DNA of 64,000 nt from Oscillospiraceae bacterium (GTDB taxonomy: Bacteria; Bacillota; Clostridia; Oscillospirales; Acutalibacteraceae): positions 1-64,000 of the forward strand of contig SVOY01000007.1 of assembly GCA_015066105.1 (NCBI GenBank). Reading direction: 5' to 3'. The stretch's first letter is position 1. The number at the start of each line of letters is the position of its first letter. The notes beneath the pieces were generated by a model. The model was not told the DNA's origin and searched no databases. It saw only the letters and a list, made by a program, of their open reading frames with translations. This document shows, piece after piece, positions 45,938 to 54,788 of the stretch. The translations under genes and the position numbers were made by a program.

Positions 45938-46783
45938 ATGAAAAAGTTTTTAGCAATCGCTCTTGCAGCAATTATGCTTTTTGCCCTTGCAGCCTGCGGC
46001 GGCAGCGGCGAAAAGGAAGCAGCAGTTAAGCTCATTGACATTCAGCTTTCAAGTGAGGAATATGCCTTCGGTGTTGACAAGGCTCAGCCCGAGCTTCTTG
46101 AAAAGACCAACGCATTCATTGAAAAGATTCTCAAGGACGGCACCTTTGATGAAATCTGCAACAAGTACCTCGGTGACGGCACTCCCGAAGGTGTTGCTTC
46201 AGCTGAAAAGGATGCAACAAAGGACCAGCTTATCGTTGCAACAAACGCTGAGTTTGCTCCCTTTGAATACCTTGAGGGCGACCTTTACTACGGTATTGAT
46301 ATGGAGGTTGCAGCACTTCTTGCAGCCGAGCTCGGTAAGGAGCTTGTAATTGACAATATGGACTTTGATGCTGTTTGCCTTGCAGTAGGTCAGCACAAGT
46401 GTGACATTGCAATCGCAGGTCTTTCCATCAACCCCGACAGAGAGGAATCCGTAACCTTCACAACTCCCTACTACAAGTCAGCTCAGAAGATTATTGTTAA
46501 GGCAGACGACACAAGATTTGATGCCTGCGAAACCGCAGAGGATATCGAAGCAGTTCTTGCAGCTCTTCCCGAGGGCACAAAAATCGGTGCTCAGACAGGT
46601 ACAACCGGTCAGTCCTACATTGAGGGTAACGATGCATTCGGCTTTGTAAAGATTGAAAACGCTCAGGCAGTTACCTACGACAGCGCAGCTCTTGCTACTC
46701 AGGACCTTGTAAACGGCAACGTTGACTTCGTAATTGTTGACGCTGACCCCGCTGTTTCAATTGTTGAAACAATCAACGGCTGA
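45938..46783 (+). CDS. Amino-acid ABC substrate-binding lipoprotein, apparently circularly permuted
   Basis: A 281-residue lipoprotein: lipobox LAAC with Cys20. In the usual family-3 binding protein the chain starts with a strand like LIVATNAEFAPFEY and ends with a tail like SSEEYAFGV...DGTFDEICNKY. Here the tail segment (IDIQLSSEEYAFGVDK, then FIEKILKDGTFDEICNKYLG) comes first, about residues 30-80, then an acidic linker, then LIVATNAEFAPFEYLEGD and the remaining fold, ending at VIVDADPAVSIVETING with no second tail. That is the order expected of a circular permutant. It should still bind a polar amino acid (NPDREESVTFTTPYY present). GGAGGATATCAAA precedes the ATG; 45923 (TTG) is not preferred. 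The permease gene follows. Confidence 0.85.
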   Translation: MKKFLAIALAAIMLFALAACGGSGEKEAAVKLIDIQLSSEEYAFGVDKAQPELLEKTNAFIEKILKDGTFDEICNKYLGDGTPEGVASAEKDATKDQLIVATNAEFAPFEYLEGDLYYGIDMEVAALLAAELGKELVIDNMDFDAVCLAVGQHKCDIAIAGLSINPDREESVTFTTPYYKSAQKIIVKADDTRFDACETAEDIEAVLAALPEGTKIGAQTGTTGQSYIEGNDAFGFVKIENAQAVTYDSAALATQDLVNGNVDFVIVDADPAVSIVETING

Positions 46784-46804
46784 TAAACTACTTTTAATAT
46801 TCCG

Positions 46805-46834
46805 GCAATACCTCACTGCAAAGTGAGGCATTGC
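46805..46834 (+). promoter_or_regulatory. Intercistronic hairpin between binding protein and permease genes
   Basis: GCAAT-CCTCACT pairs with AGTGAGG-ATTGC, each strand with one bulged base, around GCAA. There is no T-run, so it is more likely an RNA-stability or partial-attenuation element that raises binding-protein yield. Confidence 0.6.
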
Positions 46835-46854
46835 TGTTGTATGAGGATAAAATT

Positions 46855-47565
46855 ATGCTTGATTTTGATGTAAAAATTGCAAAATTCCTTGAGCAGTTTA
46901 TTGATAAGGGTGCTTACGCAAACGTTCTTGAGGGCTTGCGCAACACAATGATAATTGCCGTTGCAGGTCTTGTAATCGGTATTCTTATCGGTACGCTCAT
47001 TGCAATAGTAAGGGTTCTGCCGAAGTACAGGACTCTGCCCAGAGTGCTTGACGGCTTCTGCTCTTTTTATGTGGGCCTTTTCAGAGGAACGCCCATAGTA
47101 GTACAGCTGCTTGTATTTTATTATGTTGTTCTTCCGCTTATGGGCTTTACAAGGCTCGATTCCGTAACGGTGGCAATTATTGTTTTCGGTATGAATTCCG
47201 GTGCTTATATTTCGGAGATTATGCGAAGCGGTATCCTTTCCGTTGACCCCGGCCAGATGGAGGGCGGCCGAAGCGTTGGCCTCGGCTACGGTGCAACAAT
47301 GATGAAAATCGTCATTCCCCAGGCGGTCAAGAACATTCTTCCCACCCTCGGCAATGAGTTTATTGCCCTTGTCAAGGAAACCTCGGTTGTTTCCTTTGTA
47401 GGTGCAACAGACCTTTACAAGGCCTTCAGAAGTATAGGCAGCCGCACCTATGAATATATGGTGCCCTACCTTATAATGGCGATGATTTATATCGGCGTGG
47501 TATGTATAATCACTCTCGGTATCAAGCTTATGGAAAGGAGGTTGAGGAAGGGTGACAGAAAATAA
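46855..47565 (+). CDS. Amino-acid ABC transporter permease
   Basis: A 236-residue membrane protein of the HisM/GlnP family with one long N-terminal span and four to five more. The EAA loop that docks on the ATPase is [31 protein letters not shown] is the family signature. I chose the ATG at 46855 after TGAGGATAAAATT. The stop overlaps the ATPase start by 14 nt. A single permease gene implies a homodimer. Confidence 0.93.
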   Translation: MLDFDVKIAKFLEQFIDKGAYANVLEGLRNTMIIAVAGLVIGILIGTLIAIVRVLPKYRTLPRVLDGFCSFYVGLFRGTPIVVQLLVFYYVVLPLMGFTRLDSVTVAIIVFGMNSGAYISEIMRSGILSVDPGQMEGGRSVGLGYGATMMKIVIPQAVKNILPTLGNEFIALVKETSVVSFVGATDLYKAFRSIGSRTYEYMVPYLIMAMIYIGVVCIITLGIKLMERRLRKGDRK

Positions 47566-48382
47566 TAATCTTATTGAAGTAAAGGGCCTTTGCAAATCCT
47601 TTGGTGACAACAAGGTTTTAAAGGACATCAACACCACCATCAAAAAGGGTGAAAAGGTTGTTGTAATCGGTCCCTCGGGCTCGGGCAAGAGCACCTTCCT
47701 TCGTTGCCTTAACTGTATGGAGGACCCCACAAGCGGCTCAATCATTTTCGGCGGTGAGAACATTGCCGATATTAAGGTTGATATCAACGTTCACCGTCAG
47801 AAGATGGGAATGGTTTTTCAGCACTTCAATCTTTTTGCAAACAAGACCGTTATTGAAAATATTATGCTTGCCCCCGTTCTTATCGGCAAGAAAAATCTTA
47901 AAAAGCAAAAGAGAGATAATCTTCTCAAAAAGCTTCACCTTAAAAAGGGTGAGCCTGTTCCCGTAACAACCACACTTCCCGAAATCAAAGAAAAGGCAAG
48001 GGCAAATGCCGTTGACCTTCTTAAGAGAATCGGCCTTGAGGAAAAGGCAGACGCTTATCCCTCGTCGCTTTCCGGCGGACAGAAGCAGAGAGTTGCAATC
48101 GTACGCTCCCTTGCAATGGACCCGGAGGTAATCCTTTTTGACGAGCCCACAAGTGCCCTTGACCCGGAGATGGTAGGTGAGGTGCTTGAGCTTATGAAGG
48201 AGCTTGCCGACCAGGGTATGACCATGGTTGTTGTTACCCATGAGATGGGCTTTGCCCGTGAGGTAGCCACAAGAATTGTGTTTATGGATGAGGGCAGATT
48301 TGTTGAGGAAAACACTCCCGAGAAATTTTTTAACAATCCTCAGAGCCCCAGAGCCATTGATTTCCTTTCAAAGGTATTGTAA
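47552..48382 (+). CDS. Amino-acid ABC transporter ATP-binding protein with a basic insert
   Basis: A 276-residue GlnQ-type ATPase: Walker [11 protein letters not shown]-loop MVFQHFNLF, signature LSGGQKQR, Walker [13 protein letters not shown], switch His in VVTHEMGFA. Typical members have about 240 residues. The extra length is a charged insert between Q-loop and signature (about residues 108-146) with [18 protein letters not shown] and [18 protein letters not shown] start with AAAGGAGGTTGAGGAAGG in front. Last gene of the operon. Confidence 0.93.
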   Translation: MTENNNLIEVKGLCKSFGDNKVLKDINTTIKKGEKVVVIGPSGSGKSTFLRCLNCMEDPTSGSIIFGGENIADIKVDINVHRQKMGMVFQHFNLFANKTVIENIMLAPVLIGKKNLKKQKRDNLLKKLHLKKGEPVPVTTTLPEIKEKARANAVDLLKRIGLEEKADAYPSSLSGGQKQRVAIVRSLAMDPEVILFDEPTSALDPEMVGEVLELMKELADQGMTMVVVTHEMGFAREVATRIVFMDEGRFVEENTPEKFFNNPQSPRAIDFLSKVL

Positions 48383-48416
48383 GGCTCAGCACAGCAGTAA
48401 AATTTATATAAGCTTA

Positions 48417-48470
48417 AAACAGATGTAGCTCAAGGCTGTACCTCGCCTTGAATTGCATCTGTTTCCTTTT
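48417..48470 (+). terminator. Terminator of the ABC operon
   Basis: AAACAGATG pairs with CATCTGTTT, with an inner CAAGGC/GCCTTG stem, followed by CCTTTTT. The outer foot matches the terminator at 19742-19792. Confidence 0.85.
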
Positions 48471-48567
48471 TGTTCTGCGCTTATTATTGTCAGGTGCAAT
48501 AAAGTACAAATGCCCTGATTCTGTTTCAAAATCAGTACACCGTGTTGCAGATTTTTTGCAAATAATA

Positions 48568-48596
48568 TTGACTTTAAATGCCCGATTTGATATTAT
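48568..48596 (+). promoter_or_regulatory. Promoter of the condensation/ligase/carrier operon
   Basis: TTGACT (48568-48573), 17 bases, TATTAT (48591-48596). About 90 nt of leader precede the first start codon. Confidence 0.65.
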
Positions 48597-48686
48597 AAGT
48601 AAGGCTATTAGAATGGGAATTTGCGTTTTGAGACAAAACGAATTCAAGTGCTTTATAACCGACAAAAACGAAAGAAGTGACGAAAT

Positions 48687-50090
48687 ATGAAGAAAGAATT
48701 TCCCTATAAGCTGTATGACCTCATTCCCTCGCAGGAAACTATGTATCTCATGTTCAAGTACACCTTCAGCAAGCAGATTTCACAGATTCCTACATCATTT
48801 TCAGTTGACATTGACCTGGATTTTGAGCTTATGACAAAGGCACTCAACATTGAGCTTGAGCGTAACGACAGCCTTCGTCTGCGCTTTATCAAGCAGGACA
48901 AGAAAATCAGACAGTATTTCCTTCCCTCATTAAAAATGAGCAAGGTGCCCTGCAAATATTTCAGAAGCGTTGAAGAGCAGGAGGCATTTTTCGCAAAGGA
49001 TGCTCAGACTCCCGTGCGCTTTGACAAGGGCATAAACTACAGAATTTACTTTTACAAAACTGCAAATGCAGGCAACGGCATTTACTTCAATGTAAGCCAC
49101 CTCAATATGGACGCTATCGGTGCAATGGTATTCTACCTTGACCTTATCGGCGTTTATAAGGCTCTTGCCAAGGGTGAGGAGCTTCCCGCACCCCTTTATT
49201 CCTATGAGGAATACATTCAGAAGGAGCTTAAGAACGTAGAGGAAAAGAAAAAGTGGGATAAGCACGAAAAGTGGTACCGCGATTACTTTGCAAAGGGCGG
49301 CGAGCCCTTTTATGCCGCAGTTCACGGCCCCGAATTCCTTGAAAAGGCAAGAATCAAGAAAAAGAATCCCAATCTCCGTGTTCCTGCCGCTTATAATCCT
49401 CTGCTTGACAAGTGCAATATGGTTACCGGACACATCGGTACAGAGGATGCCGCAAAGATTTTCAGCTTCTGCAAGGAAAACAGCATTGCGCCCGAAAGCC
49501 TTTTCATGTTCGGCCTTCGCACCCATTGCTCCGCCCTTAACTACAGAACAGACGACGTATTTATGATGGCAACCTGCTCAAAGAGAGCCGGCATAAAGGA
49601 AAAGAGAATGAGCGGATGTCTTGTTCAGCCCATTCAGGTGCGTACAATTATTCCCGAGCAGGCAACCTTTGCAGAAGGACTTAATGAGTATACCTCGGTA
49701 AGAACTCAGCTTTACCGTCATATGGATTATCCCTACATCACCGCACGCGACCTTTCAAGAGAAATGTATAACTACAATCTCATTCAGGGCCCTGCCTGCA
49801 TGATGTTCTCATGGATTCCCGTGCCCCTTGACCTTGACAGCTTCGGGGTAAAATTTGATTTCAGAACCTATGACCTCGGCAGATATTTCACTCCCCTTTA
49901 CACCATCTGCTCAACGGACCCGAAGGATAAGGGCATTAACCTTAACTATATGTACAGAGTAAAGCTTTCCGAAAAGCAGCAGATTGAAAAGCTTCACGAG
50001 AATGCCGTTAAGGTTGTTCTTGCCGGTATTGAAAATCCGGATATTACGGTAAAAGAGTTGCTTGATATGTGTGAAAGCAACCTTAAATAA
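48687..50090 (+). CDS. Free-standing condensation-domain (NRPS-like) acyltransferase
   Basis: A 467-residue protein with the chloramphenicol-acetyltransferase-like fold of NRPS condensation domains. The active-site motif HHxxxDG appears as SHLNMDA (residues 137-143): the catalytic second His138 and Asp142 are kept, while the first His is Ser and the Gly is Ala. The C-terminal half contains GPACMMFSWIPVP and DLGRYFTPLYTIC, consistent with the second lobe. No carrier or adenylation domain is fused; those are the next two genes. It should join an acyl group from the carrier protein to an amine or hydroxyl acceptor. Acceptor unknown. Weak ribosome site (AGAAGTGACGAAAT). Confidence 0.8.
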   Translation: MKKEFPYKLYDLIPSQETMYLMFKYTFSKQISQIPTSFSVDIDLDFELMTKALNIELERNDSLRLRFIKQDKKIRQYFLPSLKMSKVPCKYFRSVEEQEAFFAKDAQTPVRFDKGINYRIYFYKTANAGNGIYFNVSHLNMDAIGAMVFYLDLIGVYKALAKGEELPAPLYSYEEYIQKELKNVEEKKKWDKHEKWYRDYFAKGGEPFYAAVHGPEFLEKARIKKKNPNLRVPAAYNPLLDKCNMVTGHIGTEDAAKIFSFCKENSIAPESLFMFGLRTHCSALNYRTDDVFMMATCSKRAGIKEKRMSGCLVQPIQVRTIIPEQATFAEGLNEYTSVRTQLYRHMDYPYITARDLSREMYNYNLIQGPACMMFSWIPVPLDLDSFGVKFDFRTYDLGRYFTPLYTICSTDPKDKGINLNYMYRVKLSEKQQIEKLHENAVKVVLAGIENPDITVKELLDMCESNLK

Positions 50091-50126
50091 ATTACAGATA
50101 AGAGAAAATCAGACAGGAGAATCAGA

Positions 50127-51893
50127 ATGCACGTAGAAATCAGTAAAAAAGAATTTAAAGAGCTTGCAAAGCTCAGAGAAAAAATTCACAAGTCCGGTGA
50201 GGTTACCTCAATCAAGGAAATGTTCACAAGAAGTGAAGCCTTCGGAGACCGAGTTGCTGTTGTTGAAAAAATCAAAAAGCAGGATGCTGTTTACACCGTA
50301 AAGGATTTCCATGATAAGGTAAGACAGCTCGGTACGGCGCTTTATGAGCTGGGTCTTGGCGGCAAGCATATTTCAATCGTCAGCGAAAATACCTACAACT
50401 GGATTGTAACCTTCTTTGCAATCGTTTGCGGCGGCGGCGTTGCAGTTCCCATTGACAAGGAGCTCCCCGACAAGGACATCAGTATGCTCATTTCAAAGGG
50501 CGATGCTGAGGCAGTTTTCCATTCAAGAACTTATAAGGAAACAGCCGAGCTTCATCTTGCAAACGACGAAAGATGTAAGTATGCAATCAATATGACACAT
50601 AACGGCAAGGCTGCCGGCGGTAAGTTCCTTACCATTGATGAGCTTTGCGAAATGGGTAAAAAGCTTCTGGCTGAGGGCGACAGACGCTTCCTTGATGCAG
50701 AGGTTAAGCCCGATGACCTTGCAGCCATAGTTTTCACCTCGGGTACAACGGGCACAAACAAGGGCGTTATGCTCACTCACAAAAACTTTTCGGTAAATGT
50801 TGAAGGTATTCTTGAGTTCCTCGGCCCCGAGCAGTCAACAATGTCAATCCTTCCCATGAACCATGTTTACGAGCTCTCCTGCAGTGTTCTTACCGCTATT
50901 TATATGAACGGTATCATTTACGTCAACGACAGCCTTAAGAACATCCTTCCCAATATCAACGACTTCCGTCCCACTGCAATGGCTGTTGTTCCCCTTGTTC
51001 TCGAGGGTATTTATAACGGTATCCGTGCAAAAGCAGAGGCAAGCGGTAAGCTTGACATTATGCTCAAGATGATTAAAATAAGCAACAAGCTCCTTAAGGT
51101 CGGCATTGACATCAGACCCATTGTTTTCAAACAGATCAAAGAGAATTTCGGTGGTATGTTCCCCACTATGTCCTGTGGCGGTGCTCCTGCAAGAGGTGAC
51201 CATATCAAGTTCCTTTCAGAGCTTGGCTTCACCATTATTTCCGGTTACGGTATGACCGAATGTTCACCTACAATCACTCTTCACAAAAACGGCAAGGAAA
51301 AGCCTCTTTGTGCAGGTAAGGCCTTCCCCAGAGCCACCTTCAAAATTGCTGAGCCTGACGAGGACGGTATCGGCGAAATCTGGGTCAAGGGTGAAAATGT
51401 AACCAAGGGCTATTATAAGGATGAGGAAGCCACAAAGGCCTCCTTCAGCGAGGACGGCTGGTTCAAGACCGGTGACTACGGCAGACTTGACGAGGACGGA
51501 GAGCTTTACATCACGGGCCGTAAAAAGTTCCTCATCATCCTTCCCAACGGCGAAAACATCTTCCCCGAAACTGTTGAAAGCAACATTATGGAGCACCTTC
51601 CCTACGCTGTTGAAACAGTTGCCTTTGAAGAAAAGATTGTTGCCGCAACGGGCAAGGAAGCAACAGTTATGTCGGCTGCAATTTATGTAAACAGAGACTT
51701 CCTCAAGGGCCTTAGCGATGAGGAAATCATTCAGAAGACCAAGGCTGACGTTGCAGACAGCAACAAGGGACAGCCCTCTTACAGAAAGGTACAGAACGTT
51801 TACGTTTCCTTTAACGAGTTTGAAAAGAACTCCACAAGAAAGGTTATCAGACAGAAGGTTATTGATACATACACAAAAAAAGAAACAGTATAA
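50127..51893 (+). CDS. AMP-forming acyl/fatty-acid ligase
   Basis: A 588-residue member of the acyl-adenylate superfamily. P-loop FTSGTTGTNKGVM (residues 203-215), GYGMTECSP, GDYGRLDEDGELYITGR and a C-terminal acceptor Lys region NSTRKVIRQK are all present. The overall length and sequence feel like long-chain acyl-CoA synthetases, so a fatty acid is a plausible substrate, but amino-acid activation is not excluded. It lies between the condensation protein and the carrier protein and most likely loads the latter. CAGGAGAATCAGA precedes the ATG. Confidence 0.85.
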   Translation: MHVEISKKEFKELAKLREKIHKSGEVTSIKEMFTRSEAFGDRVAVVEKIKKQDAVYTVKDFHDKVRQLGTALYELGLGGKHISIVSENTYNWIVTFFAIVCGGGVAVPIDKELPDKDISMLISKGDAEAVFHSRTYKETAELHLANDERCKYAINMTHNGKAAGGKFLTIDELCEMGKKLLAEGDRRFLDAEVKPDDLAAIVFTSGTTGTNKGVMLTHKNFSVNVEGILEFLGPEQSTMSILPMNHVYELSCSVLTAIYMNGIIYVNDSLKNILPNINDFRPTAMAVVPLVLEGIYNGIRAKAEASGKLDIMLKMIKISNKLLKVGIDIRPIVFKQIKENFGGMFPTMSCGGAPARGDHIKFLSELGFTIISGYGMTECSPTITLHKNGKEKPLCAGKAFPRATFKIAEPDEDGIGEIWVKGENVTKGYYKDEEATKASFSEDGWFKTGDYGRLDEDGELYITGRKKFLIILPNGENIFPETVESNIMEHLPYAVETVAFEEKIVAATGKEATVMSAAIYVNRDFLKGLSDEEIIQKTKADVADSNKGQPSYRKVQNVYVSFNEFEKNSTRKVIRQKVIDTYTKKETV

Positions 51894-51908
51894 AGGAGGC
51901 TTAACAAT

Positions 51909-52139
51909 ATGCTTGAAACACTCAGAGAGGTAATCTGCCGTTTTGTTGAGATTGACCCCGCAAAGCTTACAGAGGAGACAAATATCAGAAGTGAGCTCGG
52001 TCTCAACTCCCTTGAGCTTATCAACATTGCAGTTGCTATTGAGGATGAGTTTGACGTTGAAATTCCTGACCGCGAGGTAGGTAACATCGAAACACTCGGC
52101 GACGCAATCAAGGTTATTCAGAAGTATATGGAAGACTAA
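51909..52139 (+). CDS. Acyl/peptidyl carrier protein
   Basis: A 76-residue acidic helical carrier protein with phosphopantetheine site Ser34 in LGLNSLELINI. The residue before Ser is Asn instead of the usual Asp. Full length for a stand-alone carrier. It starts 15 nt after the ligase stop with AAAGGAGG upstream, so it is the third gene of the operon, and it would hold the activated acyl group for the condensation protein. It is distinct in context from the fatty-acid AcpP because no fab genes are near. Confidence 0.9.
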   Translation: MLETLREVICRFVEIDPAKLTEETNIRSELGLNSLELINIAVAIEDEFDVEIPDREVGNIETLGDAIKVIQKYMED

Positions 52140-52172
52140 AAAAACGAGGTGGCGAGAGCCACCCGTTTTTTT
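52137..52172 (+). terminator. Terminator of the condensation/ligase/carrier operon
   Basis: AAAAAACG-GGTGGC pairs with GCCACC-CGTTTTTT around GAGA, with one bulged base. Confidence 0.85.
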
Positions 52173-52176
52173 AGTC

Positions 52177-52260
52177 TGAGGGCCAAGGGCCAAAGGGCCG
52201 AGGGCCGCAAGTCAATTCGGAATGCGGAAGTCGGAATTCGGAATCAAGGGTCGCTTCGCT
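52177..52260. repeat. Mosaic intergenic repeats
   Basis: GGGCCAAGGGCCAAAGGGCC, then GGAATGCGGAAGTCGGAATT-type words, then a GGTCGCTTCGC piece. Same vocabulary as 15358-15400 and 44278. The remainder of the 325-nt gap holds the terminator at 52341 and GCGATTGCGCATTGCGAATT-like words at 52428-52448. Confidence 0.55.
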
Positions 52261-52340
52261 CAGATTATATCCGCTTTTTCAAGGTTAAAGAAAAAACATT
52301 TCCACCGCCAAGAATATTTTATCTTTACAACAAAAAAGAA

Positions 52341-52379
52341 AAAAGCAGGTGATTTCATTTAACTGAAACTCCTGCTTTT
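52341..52379 (-). terminator. Terminator of the alcohol dehydrogenase / ATP-grasp operon
   Basis: AAAAGCAGG and CCTGCTTTT form the stem; on the minus strand TTTTTTCTTTT follows. Confidence 0.8.
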
Positions 52380-52464
52380 GTACTATTTAATTTGGCGGGT
52401 GACACTTCATTATTTTTACGCTGTTTAGCGCGATTGCGCATTGCGAATTATCTTCACCTGACAC

Positions 52465-53484
52465 TTACAGCGTAATTCCCATTACCTCTTCAAATTTTGC
52501 TCTGATGCCCTCGTCGGTATCACGGTGGCGGTAATTCTGCACCATATCGTAAGAGGGGAAGTTGTTGCCCTCAACAAGGATAGGTCCCTTTTCCGTTATG
52601 GCAATGTCCCAGCCGATGTAGCGCATATCCGGAATAACGAGAGCTGCCTTTTTAACAAGCTCAACGGCTTCCTTGAAGTAAGGAATTTCAAAGCCGGGGA
52701 TTTTTGTGCCCGAGGTGGGATGAATTTCGTGGCAGATGCCCTCCTTGTCACAGAAGGCGGGGTGGGTGATAATGCCGTTTTCGTTTACGGGGGCATACAT
52801 TCCGCCGCTTGAAATGTTGTCTACCTTTGCGCCCTTCTGACCCATTCTTACAAGTGCATACATAAAGTGGGGCTCGTTCTTGCCGTTGACAAGAGTTACC
52901 ATACGAAGGGTGTTTACACTGCCCGGGTAAAGCTCATTCATTTTTTCGTGCTGAACAATGGCATCCTCAATAAGGTACTGCTTGTTGTCTGTGAGTCTCT
53001 TATAAAGAGCGTCAAAATCGGTGCTTTCGCTGATTTCCTCTTTTGTTATACCCTGGCCGCCGAAGGTCTGGGTCTGCTTGGCAAAGACAATGCTTTTACC
53101 CTTGCAGAATTCCTTAAGGTCTGCGGCAGTTTTGTTTTCAAGGTTGAGGAAGCCTCTGCCGGTAAAGTCTCCGAAATGCTCAAAGAAAAGCACCTTGTTG
53201 TCAAAAATTTTAAAGGATTCGGGATTGTTGACCTGACGGACAAGTGAAAGGTTCTGATTCATTGTCATAAAGGTTTTTCTTTTTGCACCCTTTACCTTCG
53301 CAAAGCCGAAAACGTGGTAGTCAAGGTAACCGATGTTTGCCGTAAGGGCACAGATTACCATATCAACAAAGGTGACAAGCCTTGGCTGACCGAGCTCCTT
53401 TTTTATCTGATTTATAATGTCGAACATAGTCCTGAAGCTCATTGTTCTGACTCTGCCGAAAAAGATTTTTATTTTTCTGAGCAT
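52465..53484 (-). CDS. ATP-grasp protein (sugar-transfer-associated type)
   Basis: A 339-residue protein. ATP-grasp features: KGKSIVFAKQTQTFGGQGI in the nucleotide-binding lobe, YLIEDAIVQHEKMNELYPGS with LRMVTLVNGKNEP, and the Mg-binding end GWDIAITEKGPILVEGNNFP (Glu, Asn). This is the ATPgrasp_ST-like group often found in polysaccharide or peptide-ligase contexts. The substrate is unknown. ATG with GGAGGTTAAATT upstream, 3 nt after the dehydrogenase stop, so the two are co-transcribed. It faces the condensation/ligase/carrier operon tail to tail. Confidence 0.8.
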   Translation of the reverse strand: MLRKIKIFFGRVRTMSFRTMFDIINQIKKELGQPRLVTFVDMVICALTANIGYLDYHVFGFAKVKGAKRKTFMTMNQNLSLVRQVNNPESFKIFDNKVLFFEHFGDFTGRGFLNLENKTAADLKEFCKGKSIVFAKQTQTFGGQGITKEEISESTDFDALYKRLTDNKQYLIEDAIVQHEKMNELYPGSVNTLRMVTLVNGKNEPHFMYALVRMGQKGAKVDNISSGGMYAPVNENGIITHPAFCDKEGICHEIHPTSGTKIPGFEIPYFKEAVELVKKAALVIPDMRYIGWDIAITEKGPILVEGNNFPSYDMVQNYRHRDTDEGIRAKFEEVMGITL

Positions 53485-53487
53485 AAT

Positions 53488-54612
53488 TTAACCTCCGAAT
53501 TTTTTTGTAAGCTCTTCAAGTGCATCCTCCTTAGTATAACCGCCGGGGGAGAATTTAAAGTTTGACGGTGCTGTATCAAAGCGTGTGCAGTAATTTTCAA
53601 TTTCATCCCTTGTCATGGTTATTCCCTTAAGGTCGGTCAGCTCATTTATAATGCGCTTGAAGGTGTTCTTATCGGTTTTCATTATACCGAGTGCTCTTTC
53701 AAGCCTTTCGGGAGTGTGAACTGCTGCACGGTCAATGAAGCTGTCCATAAAAGCGGTGCAGGCCTTGCCGTGGGGTACACCGTAGTTTTCGGTGAGAATA
53801 TAGCCCATAGGGTGGGGAAAGGCGGTACCGCAGTACGCGAGGGTTATTCCGGCATAAAGCGAGCCGTAGTAAAGCGCTTCACGAAGCTTGGCATCGGGGA
53901 GTGCCTTTTCTTTTTTATTTTCGTAAAGGAAGCAGAGTCCCTTCCATATAAGCTCAACAGCTTTTTCGCCGAAAAGGGTGGGAATGTCCGTGCATTTTAC
54001 ACCCATATAGCCCTCAAGCGCGTGTGCCATTGCATCAAGTGCCGTTGAAACGGTGATATCATAGGGCATTGAGTGGGTGTATTTCGGGTCTGCAAGGGTG
54101 AGTGTGGGAAAGCAATCGACGGGGGATATGCTCTTTTTTCTGTTTGTTACGGGATGAGTCAGCACGCTTACCCTGCCTACCTCACTGCCCGTGCCCGAGG
54201 TTGTGCCGATAAGCACAAGGGGAAGAGCCTTGTTTCTTTCGGCGGTGGTGTAAATTTCATCCATGGAAAGCTGAGGGTTACTTGCGTAAACGGCAACAGC
54301 CTTTGCCGCGTCAAGGGGTGAGCCTCCGCCTATGCCTGCTATGAAATCCGCCTTTACTTCACGGGCAAGTGCGCCTGCCTCGAAGCATAGGTCAAGGCGT
54401 GGATTAGGTCCGATTTTATCATATACGGTGTATCCTATGCCTTCTTTTTCAAGGACACCTGTCATATCCTCAAGAGCACCCGAGAGCCTTGCGCTGCTGC
54501 CGCCCGTTACTATAACACAGCTTTTGCCGAGACCTCTGAGTAAGCCGCTGCTTTTTGCAACGGCATTTTCGCCGCTTATTACGTTTATCGGCAGATTAAG
54601 GTTAAAGTCCAT
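53488..54612 (-). CDS. Iron-containing alcohol dehydrogenase
   Basis: A 374-residue group III (iron-type) dehydrogenase. NAD-binding GIGGGSPLDAAKAVAV and TTSGTGSEVGRVSV, then metal ligands Asp/His/His in DAMAHALEGY and the later GTAFPHPMGYILT and VPHGKACTAF. All metal ligands are present. Reaction: aldehyde/alcohol interconversion; butanol-type or propanediol-type substrates are not separable here. ATG at 54612 after AAAAGGAGAAAAGCT. First gene of a two-gene unit with the ATP-grasp protein. Confidence 0.92.
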   Translation of the reverse strand: MDFNLNLPINVISGENAVAKSSGLLRGLGKSCVIVTGGSSARLSGALEDMTGVLEKEGIGYTVYDKIGPNPRLDLCFEAGALAREVKADFIAGIGGGSPLDAAKAVAVYASNPQLSMDEIYTTAERNKALPLVLIGTTSGTGSEVGRVSVLTHPVTNRKKSISPVDCFPTLTLADPKYTHSMPYDITVSTALDAMAHALEGYMGVKCTDIPTLFGEKAVELIWKGLCFLYENKKEKALPDAKLREALYYGSLYAGITLAYCGTAFPHPMGYILTENYGVPHGKACTAFMDSFIDRAAVHTPERLERALGIMKTDKNTFKRIINELTDLKGITMTRDEIENYCTRFDTAPSNFKFSPGGYTKEDALEELTKKFGG

Positions 54613-54643
54613 AGCTTTTCTCCTTTTCGAATATACTGTTATA

Positions 54644-54672
54644 ATTATAGCAAAGATGTGAAGAGTGTGCAA
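54644..54672 (-). promoter_or_regulatory. Promoter of the alcohol dehydrogenase operon
   Basis: On the minus strand TTGCAC (54667-54672), 17 bases, TATAAT (54644-54649). Confidence 0.7.
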
Positions 54673-54698
54673 CATTTATTTTTTCGTGTCAAAAAGCC

Positions 54699-54727
54699 TT
54701 GCAAAAAATACGATTTTATTATAAAAT
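54699..54727 (+). promoter_or_regulatory. Promoter of the apbE-rnf operon
   Basis: TTGCAA (54699-54704), 17 bases, TAAAAT (54722-54727). It is divergent from the dehydrogenase promoter. Confidence 0.65.
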
Positions 54728-54788
54728 GTATTAGTTGTATTGTACAATAGCGGCAGTTTTGCCCGATTTTGATTTCAAGGTGAAATAA

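Noticed and set aside
46813..47787. 324-codon open frame antisense to the ABC permease
   Set aside because: The permease frame has full family motifs; the antisense frame has none and lacks a start signal.
51264..52193. 309-codon open frame antisense to the ligase and carrier genes
   Set aside because: Composition is that of a shadow frame and it overlaps two clear genes on the other strand.
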